DNA of 39,194 nucleotides from Bacteroidaceae bacterium (GCA_017541025.1 JAFXZY010000036.1:1-39194); one strand, 5' to 3'. Positions 6,499 through 15,435 are shown, counted from the first letter of the stretch. Made by a program: numbers and translations. The notes: generated from the letters alone by a model not told the origin.

Positions 6499-6762
6499 AT
6501 GAGGATTTTTCCCTGCGTCCTTCTTGCACTGCTGAGTAGTGCTTCGGCATTCGAGGATTTAGATGACCTGATGGCTCTATGCGAAGCAAATATCACGAGC
6601 AAGAATCAACAGAAGAAACAGCGTTTCATGGATAACTTTCAACTGGTACGTGAAAAATTGGTTGACCTTCAGGTGCAGATAACTACCGCACATGGAATCC
6701 CATTAAATGAGAGGAAATATTGGAAATTAACCCCTTACAGTCGATATATAATAAAAAAATGA
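6499..6762 (+). CDS. Small exported hypothetical protein, 87 aa
   Basis: The N-terminus MRIFPCVLLALLSSASAF reads as a signal peptide with cleavage near residue 17. The mature part is a charged helical segment (residues about 20-65, LDDLMALCEANI, KQRFMDNFQLVREKLVDL) with no recognised domain. A weak promoter lies upstream (TATATTTG at 6451-6458, with TTTG at 6423-6426, spacing a little long). The stop codon TGA at 6760 overlaps the ATG of the peptidase gene at 6759, implying translational coupling. Function unknown. Confidence 0.55.
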   Translation: MRIFPCVLLALLSSASAFEDLDDLMALCEANITSKNQQKKQRFMDNFQLVREKLVDLQVQITTAHGIPLNERKYWKLTPYSRYIIKK

Positions 6763-8837
6763 CAACTAAGATCATTACTTTATTGATGTTACTGATGATG
6801 GTTCAGACTACTTTGGCTGATAATATCACAGATAGCTACAGACGTGCTTTTGCCATAAGTGAAAAGTACTCGTGGAAAGTTAAGTACGGGGATGTGCGTG
6901 TTCACCAGAAAAGAGGTACTCACCAGTTTTGGTATTCTGCTTACGATGGTAAAGAGCAAGTGTTTAAATTGGTTGATGCTGACAATAATACTGTCGTGAC
7001 ATTAGACGACGATCCGGAAAAACAAAACCGTCACCGGGAAAGAAAAGGGCCTCAGCGCCATTGGATGGAAGTTCCCGATGAGAAGGATGGTATTCAAACT
7101 TCTCCCGACGGTAAAAAACAGGTGTTTCATCGCAATAATAATCTGTGGATAAAACAGGATGATCAGGAATATGCTCTTACCACCAATGGCGATTCCTCTT
7201 ATTACTACTCGGCTTGGGGTAGTTTCTCGCCCAACGGACGCTATTATGCGACGGTGCGTATCAAACCGGCTCCAAAGCATTATGTCTATTATGTGGAGTC
7301 TTCACCCAAGGACCAAGTTGAGCCTGTGTTGCATAAACAGGAGTATGCCAAGCCTGGTGATTCGCTCAATTATCGTGTGCCTGTAATTGTTGAACTTGCT
7401 ACAGGTAATGTAGTGGAACCTTCTACCGAACTATTTCATCAACAGTATTACGTATCAGCCCCCCGTTGGGAATCCGATAGTGAACATGTGACATTTGAGT
7501 TTAATGAGCGCGGTCACAAGACTTATCGTGTACTGGAACTCTCGGTACAGACAGGACAGGTGCGTACACTGATTGAGGAAAAGAACGAGAAGTATATCAA
7601 TTATAACCGTCAGCGACGTTTCGACCTCACAGACGGAAAACATATTGTTTGGACCAGTGAACGCGATGGCCGTAACCATATCTATCTTTACGATAGACAG
7701 AAAGGCAAGCCTGTACGTCAGGTAACAAAGGGAGAATTTTATGTTCGAGATATCCAATACATTGATGAAAAAGAAGGTGTCATCTATTTTTCGGCTTGTG
7801 GCATGAGTAAAAGCGAAGACCCCTATCTGATACATTACTATAAGATTGGGCTCAATGGAAAAAAAATGGTCTGCCTTACTCCTGAGGAGGGTAACCATAA
7901 TGCCACCTTTACAGATGATATGTCCTATCTGATTGATACATATTCTACAGTATCAACACCGCCGGTCACAGTGTTACGCTCCGGTAAGGATGGAAAGGTA
8001 CTGCGTATCCTGGAAACGGCTGATATAACTGCGCTCCAATCTGAAGGTTGGAAGGCACCGGAGGTTTTTGTTGCCAAGGGACGTGACGGTAAGACTGATA
8101 TGTGGGGAATCATCCAGCGCCCCTCTAATTTCGATCCAACGAAGAAATATCCTGTCATAGAGTATATTTATTCTGGTCCGGGCGATCAATATGTACCAAA
8201 AAGCTTCACGCCTATGATATGGCCGATGACAAATCTGGCAGAATTGGGATTCATCGTAGTACAGCTTGACGCAATGACTACCTCTTTTCGTACTCGCGAA
8301 TTCGAGGAGGTATGCTACAAGAATCTGAAAGATGGTGGGCTGCCCGACCGCATAGCATGGATTCGTGCAGCAGCCGAGAAGTATCCCTATATGGACATCG
8401 ACAGAGTGGGCATCTATGGTTGCAGCGCGGGTGGACAGAATGCGCTGGCAGCTGTGTTATGGCACGGCGACTTTTACAAAGCTGCTTATGCAGCCTGTGG
8501 CTGTCATGATAACCGAATGGACAAAATATGGTGGAACGAGCAGTGGATGGGATACCCCATAGACAGTAGTTATGTAGAGTGTTCAAATGTAGAGAATGCA
8601 TACCGACTGGAACGTCCTTTGATGTTGGTCGTTGGTGAATTGGACGATAATGTGGACCCAGCCTCCACTATGCAGGTTGTCAATGCCTTGGAAAAAGCTG
8701 GAAAAGATTTCGAACTGGTGGTGGTAGCCGGCGCCCATCATACTATGGGTGAGAACTATGGAGACCATAAACGTTATGATTTCTTTGTCCGTCATCTGTT
8801 GAATACCGAACCGCCAAAGTGGAGTGAAGTGAAATAA
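6759..8837 (+). CDS. Exported S9 family peptidase, dipeptidyl-peptidase-IV-like, 692 aa
   Basis: This is a serine exopeptidase of the prolyl oligopeptidase group, expected to release dipeptides in the periplasm or at the surface. A signal peptide (LLMLLMMVQTTLA) is followed by a beta-propeller (residues about 30-430, with SPDGKKQVF- and WTSERDGRNHIYLY-type blades) and an alpha/beta-hydrolase domain. Catalytic residues are the Ser in GIYGCSAGGQNA, the Asp in GELDDNVDP and the His in AGAHHTMGE. The ATG at 6759 is preferred over 6720 because the signal peptide starts there and overlaps the upstream stop. A small membrane gene follows after 2 nt. Confidence 0.85.
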   Translation: MTTKIITLLMLLMMVQTTLADNITDSYRRAFAISEKYSWKVKYGDVRVHQKRGTHQFWYSAYDGKEQVFKLVDADNNTVVTLDDDPEKQNRHRERKGPQRHWMEVPDEKDGIQTSPDGKKQVFHRNNNLWIKQDDQEYALTTNGDSSYYYSAWGSFSPNGRYYATVRIKPAPKHYVYYVESSPKDQVEPVLHKQEYAKPGDSLNYRVPVIVELATGNVVEPSTELFHQQYYVSAPRWESDSEHVTFEFNERGHKTYRVLELSVQTGQVRTLIEEKNEKYINYNRQRRFDLTDGKHIVWTSERDGRNHIYLYDRQKGKPVRQVTKGEFYVRDIQYIDEKEGVIYFSACGMSKSEDPYLIHYYKIGLNGKKMVCLTPEEGNHNATFTDDMSYLIDTYSTVSTPPVTVLRSGKDGKVLRILETADITALQSEGWKAPEVFVAKGRDGKTDMWGIIQRPSNFDPTKKYPVIEYIYSGPGDQYVPKSFTPMIWPMTNLAELGFIVVQLDAMTTSFRTREFEEVCYKNLKDGGLPDRIAWIRAAAEKYPYMDIDRVGIYGCSAGGQNALAAVLWHGDFYKAAYAACGCHDNRMDKIWWNEQWMGYPIDSSYVECSNVENAYRLERPLMLVVGELDDNVDPASTMQVVNALEKAGKDFELVVVAGAHHTMGENYGDHKRYDFFVRHLLNTEPPKWSEVK

Positions 8838-8839
8838 AT

Positions 8840-9163
8840 ATGAGCCGGAGTCAGAGGGTACATTTAATCAAACGGCATCCTGGGGGGAGGAACTACCTGG
8901 CTATATGCCTGTTTGGCTTTATCTTCTCTGTAAGACCGTTGAATGCTCAGGAAGTGAATCATGAACTGATTCATGCAGAGCAGCAGAAGGAACTGCTGTA
9001 TATACCTTTCTTTATATGGTATGTATTGGAGTGGTTAGTTCTGCTGATTAAGTACAGAGACCGTATGCAGGCTTATCGCCATATCCGTTTTGAGGAGGAG
9101 GCATACAACCATCAGGCTGACCTCAGCTATCTGAAGAACAGAAAACGTTATAGGTATAAATAA
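8840..9163 (+). CDS. Small HExxH membrane protein, putative metallopeptidase, 107 aa
   Basis: A hydrophobic segment (residues about 18-36) is followed by VNHELIHAEQQKELL, which holds the zinc-binding HExxH motif. A second membrane segment (residues about 55-70, IPFFIWYVLEWLVLLI) and the helix FEEEAYNHQADLSYL follow and could give the third ligand. Similar small proteins are widespread in Bacteroidetes but uncharacterised, as far as I recall. The gene starts 2 nt after the S9 peptidase stop, so they are likely co-transcribed. Peptidase activity is inferred from the motif only. Confidence 0.65.
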   Translation: MSRSQRVHLIKRHPGGRNYLAICLFGFIFSVRPLNAQEVNHELIHAEQQKELLYIPFFIWYVLEWLVLLIKYRDRMQAYRHIRFEEEAYNHQADLSYLKNRKRYRYK

Positions 9164-9195
9164 GAAAGCAGGTTCATGTGAGCCTGCTTTCTTAT
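9160..9195 (+). terminator. Long hairpin terminator
   Basis: A stem of about 15 bp (9160-9174 with 9181-9195, one wobble) has a 6-nt loop. Its left arm includes the stop codon of the HExxH gene. The A/T-rich outer arms allow termination from either side; the oad operon converges here from the right. Confidence 0.75.
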
Positions 9196-9214
9196 AACGC
9201 TAACGTTAACGATA
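9196..9214 (+). repeat. AACGAT/GTTAAC array, copy 5 (diverged)
   Basis: AACGCTAACGTTAACGATA lies next to the terminator hairpin. It shows that this repeat class is not confined to the accessory block. Confidence 0.55.
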
Positions 9215-9248
9215 CCCCCTTAAACTTCCTGAACTTCTTAAACCTTTC

Positions 9249-10505
9249 TTATCCTAAGAAACTGATGAGGACACCTGCGGCTACGGCAGAGCCGATAACG
9301 CCTGAGATGTTGGAACTCATGCAGTAGTTGAGGACGTGATTCTTGGGGTCGTACTTGGTGCTGATACCGTTGCAGACACGACTGGCCATAGGAACGGCAC
9401 TCAGACCCGTTGCACCAATCAGCGGATTAATCTTCTTCTTGGCAAAGAGATTCCATATCTTAACCATGCAGATACCGCTGGCAATACTGAGGGCGAAGGC
9501 ACAGAAACCTCCGGCTACGATACCCAGGGTGGTAACGTTGATGAAGGCATCTACCGTCATGGTAGCACCCACGCAAAGACCCAGGAAGATGGTGGCTGCG
9601 TTCATGATACCATTGCTGGCAGCATCGAAGAGTCGGTTGGTATCGTTACCAATCTCCTTTACCAAGTTACCAAACATAAGCATACCTACCAAGCTGACTG
9701 CTGTGGGTACAAAGATAGCTACGATGGTGGTAACGGCAATGGGGAAGATAATCTTCAGTACGCGCATATTCTTAATCTCAAGGGCATCGGGGTAGAGCTT
9801 GTCCATCTCCTTCATGTTGATGCGCAACTCTTTCTCTGAGCAGAGCAGCTTCACCACCAAGGGGATGATAACGGGTACCAGAGCCATGTAGCTATAGGCT
9901 GCAATGGCAATGGGGCCCAGCAAGTGGGGAGCCAACTTGATGGTGGTAAAGATGGCGGTAGGACCGTCGGCACCACCAATGATACCCAATGAGCCAGCCT
10001 CCTGAGGAGTGAAACCTACCAGCAGAGCAACCAACAGTACAGCGAAGATACCCATCTGGGCTGCAGCACCGAAGATGGCGAGCTTGAGGTTACGGAGCAT
10101 TGGGCCGAAGTCGGTAAGCGCACCTACACCCATGAAGATGATAGGGGGCAGCAAACCACTCTTGATGAGGGCGTAGTAGAGGTAGTTCATCAGACCCAGG
10201 TCGTGAGCTATCTCATGAAGGGGCATCTCATAGATATTACGCATGGTGGTTACGCCATTCACGGTAACGGGTACAAGACCTTCGCTGTTGGCTTGCAGCA
10301 CACCCATACCGCCACCAGGGAAGTTGGCGATGAGAACACCGAAGGCTATGGGAACCAGCAGCAGAGGCTCGTATTTCTTCACGATGCCAAGATAGAGCAG
10401 GGTGAAGGCAAGCAGGTACATAACGATGAACAGCGGATTCTCGGCAATGGCAGAGATGGCTGTCATCTGGTACAGCTTGTCAAGTATGTCATATATCATT
10501 TCCAT
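9249..10505 (-). CDS. oadB: Na+-pumping oxaloacetate decarboxylase, beta subunit, 418 aa
   Basis: The integral-membrane subunit that decarboxylates carboxybiotin and exports Na+. About ten hydrophobic segments are visible, with the family blocks PLLLVPIAFGVLIANFP, GVGALTDFGPML and GIIGGADGPTAIF (near residue 175, with the conserved Asp) and the C-terminal block GATGLSAVPMASRVC. Length fits the family. It lies 2 nt after oadA in the order oadG-oadA-oadB. The same beta subunit also serves methylmalonyl-CoA decarboxylases; the alpha subunit here decides for oxaloacetate. Confidence 0.9.
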   Translation of the reverse strand: MEMIYDILDKLYQMTAISAIAENPLFIVMYLLAFTLLYLGIVKKYEPLLLVPIAFGVLIANFPGGGMGVLQANSEGLVPVTVNGVTTMRNIYEMPLHEIAHDLGLMNYLYYALIKSGLLPPIIFMGVGALTDFGPMLRNLKLAIFGAAAQMGIFAVLLVALLVGFTPQEAGSLGIIGGADGPTAIFTTIKLAPHLLGPIAIAAYSYMALVPVIIPLVVKLLCSEKELRINMKEMDKLYPDALEIKNMRVLKIIFPIAVTTIVAIFVPTAVSLVGMLMFGNLVKEIGNDTNRLFDAASNGIMNAATIFLGLCVGATMTVDAFINVTTLGIVAGGFCAFALSIASGICMVKIWNLFAKKKINPLIGATGLSAVPMASRVCNGISTKYDPKNHVLNYCMSSNISGVIGSAVAAGVLISFLG

Positions 10506-10507
10506 AA

Positions 10508-12349
10508 TTATGCAATCTTAAAGATCGGATCATCTTCTTCAACTGAATCTCCGCTGTTAACAAGGATGGCTGTGATAACACCGGCCTTGTCAGCACGGAT
10601 GGCATTGAAGGTCTTCATCGCCTCGATATAACCCAGCACATCGCCTTCCTGAATGTTGTCGCCAACCTTCTTAGGAGTCTCTGAGTTATCCTTTACCAAG
10701 TAGAACTTACCCTCCAGTGGTGCCAGCAGGTCTTCGCCTTCACCGGCAGGAGCTGCAGTGCCAGCGGCAGGAGCAGCTGAAGCAGCAGGAGCCTCATTTC
10801 CGTATGCGATATTAACCTCATAGGTCTGACCGTTCAGGCTGACCTTGATCTGCGTGGGCAGTTTGGCACCTGCAGCGGGAGCGTTCTTCTTAGCCTTACG
10901 CTCAGCCAGATCCTTCTCGAAGTCGGCCTTTGCCTTGCCGCTCTTGTAGGCACGGTACTGTTCGGGGTGCATAGCCAACTCGAAAAGTTCCTCGTTGTCT
11001 TCGCCCAGCTCCCATCCGTTTTCCTGCATTTCTTTTTTGAAGTCTTCCAATTTGTCGGGATAATAACTCTGAGGATCGTTTGTCTCGAACTCGCGACCTT
11101 CTGCCTTAGCCATATCCACCAGTTCCTGAGCAACAGGGCCGGGTAACCTTCCACTCTTTCCAAGTATCATGTCCCAGATATTGTCTGCTATCATGCTCCA
11201 ACGCTCCTTTCCTTTTTCCATCTGGATAACGTTCATCAGGGCTAAGTTCTTAACGTACTGAGAGAAAGGTGTTACCAGACAGGGATAACCTACCTTGGGC
11301 CATACGTATGCTACCTCATCGAAAAGTTTCACCAAGAGCTGGTCTGTGGTCAGTTCTGGTTGGTTATTCTTCACTTTCCACTTGTTCAGGCTCTTCAGAT
11401 TATCTTCCAAGTCGGTCATAAGTGAACCCATCATGCCACCGGGCAAACCGGGTTTAACAAGCAGTGAGTTATTGATATGGTTAAGGGCGGGAATATAGTA
11501 GCCGAGGAAGTCATCGTACATTTCTTGAATAAGTGTACGGGCCTCCATGTAAGCCTCCATATTGATATCCTTAACCTTGAAGCCTGCATCCTTCAGCATC
11601 TCCTGAACAGCGATAATGTCGGCGTGTCCGGTTCCCCAAGCGAGGGGGGACATAGCGGTATCGATATAATCGCAACCTGCCTTGGCAACCTCTAAGATGC
11701 TGGCCATACAGAAGCCTGGTCCAGCGTGAGAGTGATACTGGATAATGATATCTTTCTTGAGTGCCTTGATGCCGGCAACAATCTTGCCTAAAGAAACGGG
11801 ACGGCCAATACCGGCCATATCCTTCAGACAGATTTCATCAGCTCCAGCCTCAATGAAGGTCTTTGCCAAGTTTACATAATACTCTACAGTATGGATGGGG
11901 CTGTGGGTGATGCAGAGTGATGCCTGAGCAACCATGCCAGCCTCCTTGGCATACTGAATAGAGGGGATTACGTTACGCGTATCGTTCAAACCGCAGAAGA
12001 TACGGGTGATATCTGTGCCCTGAGCCTTCTTAACCACGTAGAAGAGCTTGCGGACGTCCTTAGGAACGGGACTCATACGCAGGCCATTAAGGGCACGGTC
12101 CAGCATGTGGGTTTGAATGCCAGCCTCGTGGAAGGGCTTTGTCCACTCGCGGACACTCTTATTGGGATTCTCTCCGTAAAGAAGATTTACTTGTTCAAAA
12201 CCTCCACCATTGGTTTCTACACGGTCGAAACACCCCATTCTGATAATGGCGGGAGCAATCTTTACCAACTGATCTACACGAGGTTGATACTTACCAGCAC
12301 TCTGCCACATATCACGGAAGACCAGACTAAACTTTACTTCTTTTTCCAT
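10508..12349 (-). CDS. oadA: Oxaloacetate decarboxylase, alpha subunit (carboxyltransferase plus biotin carrier), 613 aa
   Basis: Transfers the carboxyl group of oxaloacetate to biotin. The TIM-barrel carboxyltransferase domain (residues about 5-300) shows FSLVFRDMWQSAG, GGGFEQ and the metal-site block IQYHSHAGPG. The conserved PYC_OADA region follows to about 480. After an Ala/Pro-rich linker (residues about 525-545) comes a biotinyl domain with the biotinylation motif EAMKT and the target Lys near residue 580. Such decarboxylases couple succinate- or propionate-type fermentation to a Na+ gradient. The start is the ATG at 12349, 53 nt downstream of oadG. Confidence 0.9.
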   Translation of the reverse strand: MEKEVKFSLVFRDMWQSAGKYQPRVDQLVKIAPAIIRMGCFDRVETNGGGFEQVNLLYGENPNKSVREWTKPFHEAGIQTHMLDRALNGLRMSPVPKDVRKLFYVVKKAQGTDITRIFCGLNDTRNVIPSIQYAKEAGMVAQASLCITHSPIHTVEYYVNLAKTFIEAGADEICLKDMAGIGRPVSLGKIVAGIKALKKDIIIQYHSHAGPGFCMASILEVAKAGCDYIDTAMSPLAWGTGHADIIAVQEMLKDAGFKVKDINMEAYMEARTLIQEMYDDFLGYYIPALNHINNSLLVKPGLPGGMMGSLMTDLEDNLKSLNKWKVKNNQPELTTDQLLVKLFDEVAYVWPKVGYPCLVTPFSQYVKNLALMNVIQMEKGKERWSMIADNIWDMILGKSGRLPGPVAQELVDMAKAEGREFETNDPQSYYPDKLEDFKKEMQENGWELGEDNEELFELAMHPEQYRAYKSGKAKADFEKDLAERKAKKNAPAAGAKLPTQIKVSLNGQTYEVNIAYGNEAPAASAAPAAGTAAPAGEGEDLLAPLEGKFYLVKDNSETPKKVGDNIQEGDVLGYIEAMKTFNAIRADKAGVITAILVNSGDSVEEDDPIFKIA

Positions 12350-12402
12350 ATTTGTTATCTTGTTTTACCTTATTTTACACAGTTATGAGAGTTTCTCCTC
12401 TT

Positions 12403-12660
12403 TTATATTCTTTTGGCTGAGGAGATGTGTCCCTTACCGCCAGTAATCTGGCTGACTACCTGCTGAAGAATAGCCATAGTGCTTCCGTCAACAGTTGCGG
12501 CTGGTGTAGCACCCTTCTTGGGAGCAACCACTTCTTCTGGCGCAATCCTATTGACAGCCTTAATGAGGAGTTTTCCGCCCCAGATAACAATTAGCAAGAT
12601 AAGGAAAACTGTGCTCATGCCAACAATCATGAGCTCAAAGCCAACACCTAAATTATCCAT
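12403..12660 (-). CDS. oadG: Oxaloacetate decarboxylase, gamma subunit, 85 aa
   Basis: A single N-terminal membrane helix (residues about 8-30, MIVGMSTVFLILLIVIWGG) carries the OadG pattern. A polar Ala/Pro/Lys-rich linker and a short C-terminal helix follow, which binds the alpha subunit in known complexes. Size and position (first gene, before oadA and oadB) fit. The usual C-terminal metal-binding His-rich tail is reduced to one His (GGKGHISSAKRI). Confidence 0.85.
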   Translation of the reverse strand: MDNLGVGFELMIVGMSTVFLILLIVIWGGKLLIKAVNRIAPEEVVAPKKGATPAATVDGSTMAILQQVVSQITGGKGHISSAKRI

Positions 12661-12688
12661 AATATATTCCTTAAAATAAAATTTGCCG

Positions 12689-12720
12689 CAAAATTACTCA
12701 AAAATCTTCAATTTGAGCAA
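12689..12720 (-). promoter_or_regulatory. Promoter of the oadGAB operon
   Basis: On the minus strand TAATTTTG (12689-12696) is the -7 box and TTG (12718-12720) the -33 element, with 21 nt between. The oadG start is about 29 nt downstream of the -7 box. Confidence 0.7.
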
Positions 12721-12755
12721 TTTTACGGCAAAAAGTTGACAAATGGGCGATAAAA

Positions 12756-13988
12756 TTATTCTTCGTCAAGAAGTTCTTCCTCCTGTGAGCCTGGCAAGTA
12801 CTTCCTGAGCACACGTGCCACACCCACTTTCCAGGAGTTAATATTGTCTTTCTCAAGCTGTAGCGAGGTAACCAGACGTATCACATGGTCTATGGGCATA
12901 CGATAGCGTAGCACGCCGCTGATAAGCTTGGCATAGTCCCAATATTCGGGGCTGAACTTCTCACTCAGACCTTCGATGGTGGTCTTGTAGCCTCGTTTGT
13001 TGATGAACTGGAAGTCGTACCGCTTCTGTCCGTCCCTATCTACGTGCTTGATGATGCGTCCGCTGGTAACACTTTTAGGAAGGGCAATTCCTTCTTCATC
13101 GTCCATCAGACCAGTGAAGATTTCATATGGGAGGTTGTCAAGCAGACCAACGAAGGCTACCCACTTTTCTTTTTTGTTCTGGAACCTGACAACATCACAC
13201 TCCAGTATTTCTGGCCTTGTCTCAACAACGGAGAACATGGGTGTGCTGTCTGGCTTAATGAAGTCCTGCCGGAGCAGGGTGTCAAGTAACCCTTGCGACA
13301 TCAGCTCGTTGTCTTTCTTGGTGTAACGTATGTCAGTAAACACCTGAGCCAGAGTCTCCTTGCCGTTAATCTCCACAAAGTGCTTGTTTTCCTCCAAGGC
13401 CTCTTTGTTGGCATAGAACTGATTAATAGACTGATCTGTGTAGGGCTGGTAGGTTTCTTCATGTACAAAAGACTTCATAGGAAGCCTGTCTGTAAGAGCA
13501 GGCTTTTCGTCAGGCCATCCTACCGTCAGGGTAGCTACCGGGAATACCAGTTTGGGAAGATCGAGAACCTCTATTATCTGCTGAGGCATATAAATGGTGG
13601 TGCCTAAAAAGCAAACGCCAAGGCCTTCCTCTTCTGCAAGATTGCAGAAAGTCTGCGTGTACAGAAGGGCATCCGTTGCAGCATTCATAAAGCTGAGCAG
13701 ATTGTTGTAGCCAGGAACAGCATTACGGAACTCGCACCAATCTGTGGTCCGACGGAAGTCGGCACATACGGTAATCACCACGGGAGCTTCAGTAACCATG
13801 GGTTGGTTGAAGTGTGCAGGAGCCAGTTTTCTCTTCATTTCTGCACTCTTGGTTACCACTACGCTGTAGAGTTGCAGGTTGCCCATGGTCTGCGTTCTGG
13901 CAGCCTCTTCTATTAACCGATTCAGCAGCTCATTTGGGATGGGCTGCTGAGTGTATTTGCGAATAGTTCTTCTTTCCTTGATGTTCAT
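12756..13988 (-). CDS. Nitroreductase fused to a class II ribonucleotide reductase C-terminal domain, 410 aa
   Basis: Residues 1-245 form an FMN-dependent nitroreductase: the N-terminal RRTIRKYTQQPIP, the core LGVCFLGTTIYMPQQI, and a tail ending ETLAQVFTDIRYTKKDNE, which as I recall is where stand-alone Bacteroidetes relatives end. Residues about 246-410 closely resemble the C-terminal region of adenosylcobalamin-dependent reductase NrdJ: RPEILECDVVRFQNKKEKW, PYEIFTGLMDDEEGIALPKS, GYKTTIEGLSEKF, YAKLISGVLRYRMPI. The terminal CxxC zinc-ribbon of NrdJ is absent. The start ATG overlaps the dnaA stop (ATGA), indicating coupling to dnaA. The combined function is unknown. Redox control of nucleotide supply is one idea, with no direct evidence. 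Confidence 0.8.
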   Translation of the reverse strand: MNIKERRTIRKYTQQPIPNELLNRLIEEAARTQTMGNLQLYSVVVTKSAEMKRKLAPAHFNQPMVTEAPVVITVCADFRRTTDWCEFRNAVPGYNNLLSFMNAATDALLYTQTFCNLAEEEGLGVCFLGTTIYMPQQIIEVLDLPKLVFPVATLTVGWPDEKPALTDRLPMKSFVHEETYQPYTDQSINQFYANKEALEENKHFVEINGKETLAQVFTDIRYTKKDNELMSQGLLDTLLRQDFIKPDSTPMFSVVETRPEILECDVVRFQNKKEKWVAFVGLLDNLPYEIFTGLMDDEEGIALPKSVTSGRIIKHVDRDGQKRYDFQFINKRGYKTTIEGLSEKFSPEYWDYAKLISGVLRYRMPIDHVIRLVTSLQLEKDNINSWKVGVARVLRKYLPGSQEEELLDEE

Positions 13989-15394
13989 CTGGTACCTTTC
14001 AATATGTTAGTCAGCTCATCAATCTGCTCTTTTAATGCATTGTCAGCTTTCAAACGGTTTTTAATGGTCTTTATGCTATGCAGGACAGTAGCGTGGTTCT
14101 TGTTTCCAATGAGCAAGCCTATCTTGCTTGTTGACAATTGGGTGTGCATCTGAGCCAGATAGATACTTAACTGGCGTGCCAGTACAATTTCGGCTTTTCT
14201 GCTCTTTCCGTAGATGTCCTCCTGCTTTACATTATATTTAATAGAGACTTCTTCTACAATCTTATCCAGACTGACTTCCTTGGCAACGGTCTTGGGAGCA
14301 TGCTGTATGATGCTCTGGGCAAAATCCAAATCGACGTCTTTGTTATAGACTACAGAATATGCCAACAGGCTATGAATGACGCCCTCCAACTCACGAACGC
14401 TGTTAGAAACATTCTGTGAAATGTAGTCAATTACATTCTCGGGTATCTGCAAGCCGTCATGCTTTATCTTGCTGCGCAGGATGTCCTTACGTAACTGCAC
14501 CTCTGGTTTTTCCAGTTCTGCCAACAGACCGCTCTTAAAACGGGTGAGCAGACGGTCTTCCATTCCCTGCATGGAAATGGGGGGACGGTCACTAGTTAGA
14601 ATAATCTGACGTCCGTTCTGGCGCAAGTGATTGAAGATGTGGAAGAAGGCGTACTGTGTTCTCTCCAGTCCCATCATCTCCTGAATATCATCAATAATCA
14701 GTACGTCAATGCTCTGATAGAAGTGCATGAAGTCATTGAAGGTGTTGTGGCGGATAGAGTCGGTAAATTGAACCTGAAAAAGGTGGGCACTAAGGTAGAG
14801 TACACGCTTCTCAGGGTGAAGTTCCTTCAGCCTTGTACCAATGGCATTTACCAGATGCGTTTTTCCCACACCGCTGGGGCCATATATAAATAATGGATTA
14901 AAGGTTTGCTGACTGGGCTTTTCTGCAATAGCCTGTCCGATGCTGCGTGGCAGTTTGTTGCTGATGCCCTCAATGAAGTTGCTAAACGTCTGATTGGGAT
15001 TCAGCTGTGAATCCAGATCTTGAGCTGGACCTACTGCCTGAGTAAGGGTAGGGGACTGATTTGCCTGACGTTTGCTGGTCTCAGTTTTTGCAACAGAGGG
15101 AACATCATCGCTTTCTATCTTCACAGAACTTTTTTTTACCACCTCAACCAAATATACCAAGCGAACATTCTCACCGAATACCCTATATATCGTAAGATGT
15201 ATAATCTTGCGGAAATGCTCCTCAAGGTACTCATAGAAAAACTGACTGGGAGTTGAAATAGTCAACTCTTTGGCCTCAATATCATACGACTTGAATTTAA
15301 TGGGCGTAAACCAAGTCTGATATTGTTGCTCATTCACATTGCTCCGGATGATTTCCAGACATTGTGTCCACAATATGCGTGGCGAAGTAGTCAT
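13985..15394 (-). CDS. dnaA: Chromosomal replication initiator DnaA, 469 aa
   Basis: All four domains are present. Domain I (residues 1-90) includes WFTPIKFKSY. Domain II is a short Ser/Thr-rich linker (about 90-130). The AAA+ domain has NPLFIYGPSGVGKTHL (Walker A) and DVLIIDDIQ (Walker B), and GMEDRLLTRFKSGL nearby. The C-terminal DNA-binding domain carries NKNHATVLHSIKTI. It initiates replication by binding DnaA boxes and melting oriC. No cluster of DnaA boxes was seen near the gene, so oriC is probably elsewhere. Confidence 0.95.
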   Translation of the reverse strand: MTTSPRILWTQCLEIIRSNVNEQQYQTWFTPIKFKSYDIEAKELTISTPSQFFYEYLEEHFRKIIHLTIYRVFGENVRLVYLVEVVKKSSVKIESDDVPSVAKTETSKRQANQSPTLTQAVGPAQDLDSQLNPNQTFSNFIEGISNKLPRSIGQAIAEKPSQQTFNPLFIYGPSGVGKTHLVNAIGTRLKELHPEKRVLYLSAHLFQVQFTDSIRHNTFNDFMHFYQSIDVLIIDDIQEMMGLERTQYAFFHIFNHLRQNGRQIILTSDRPPISMQGMEDRLLTRFKSGLLAELEKPEVQLRKDILRSKIKHDGLQIPENVIDYISQNVSNSVRELEGVIHSLLAYSVVYNKDVDLDFAQSIIQHAPKTVAKEVSLDKIVEEVSIKYNVKQEDIYGKSRKAEIVLARQLSIYLAQMHTQLSTSKIGLLIGNKNHATVLHSIKTIKNRLKADNALKEQIDELTNILKGTR

Positions 15395-15435
15395 TTTCCT
15401 TTTTTAGGTAAAATAATATTTGTTGTTTAGCGATG

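Noticed and set aside
9249-12660. Methylmalonyl-CoA decarboxylase instead of oxaloacetate decarboxylase
   Set aside because: The alpha subunit has the pyruvate-carboxylase-type carboxyltransferase fused to a biotin domain, which fits oxaloacetate. Methylmalonyl-CoA enzymes use a different alpha subunit.
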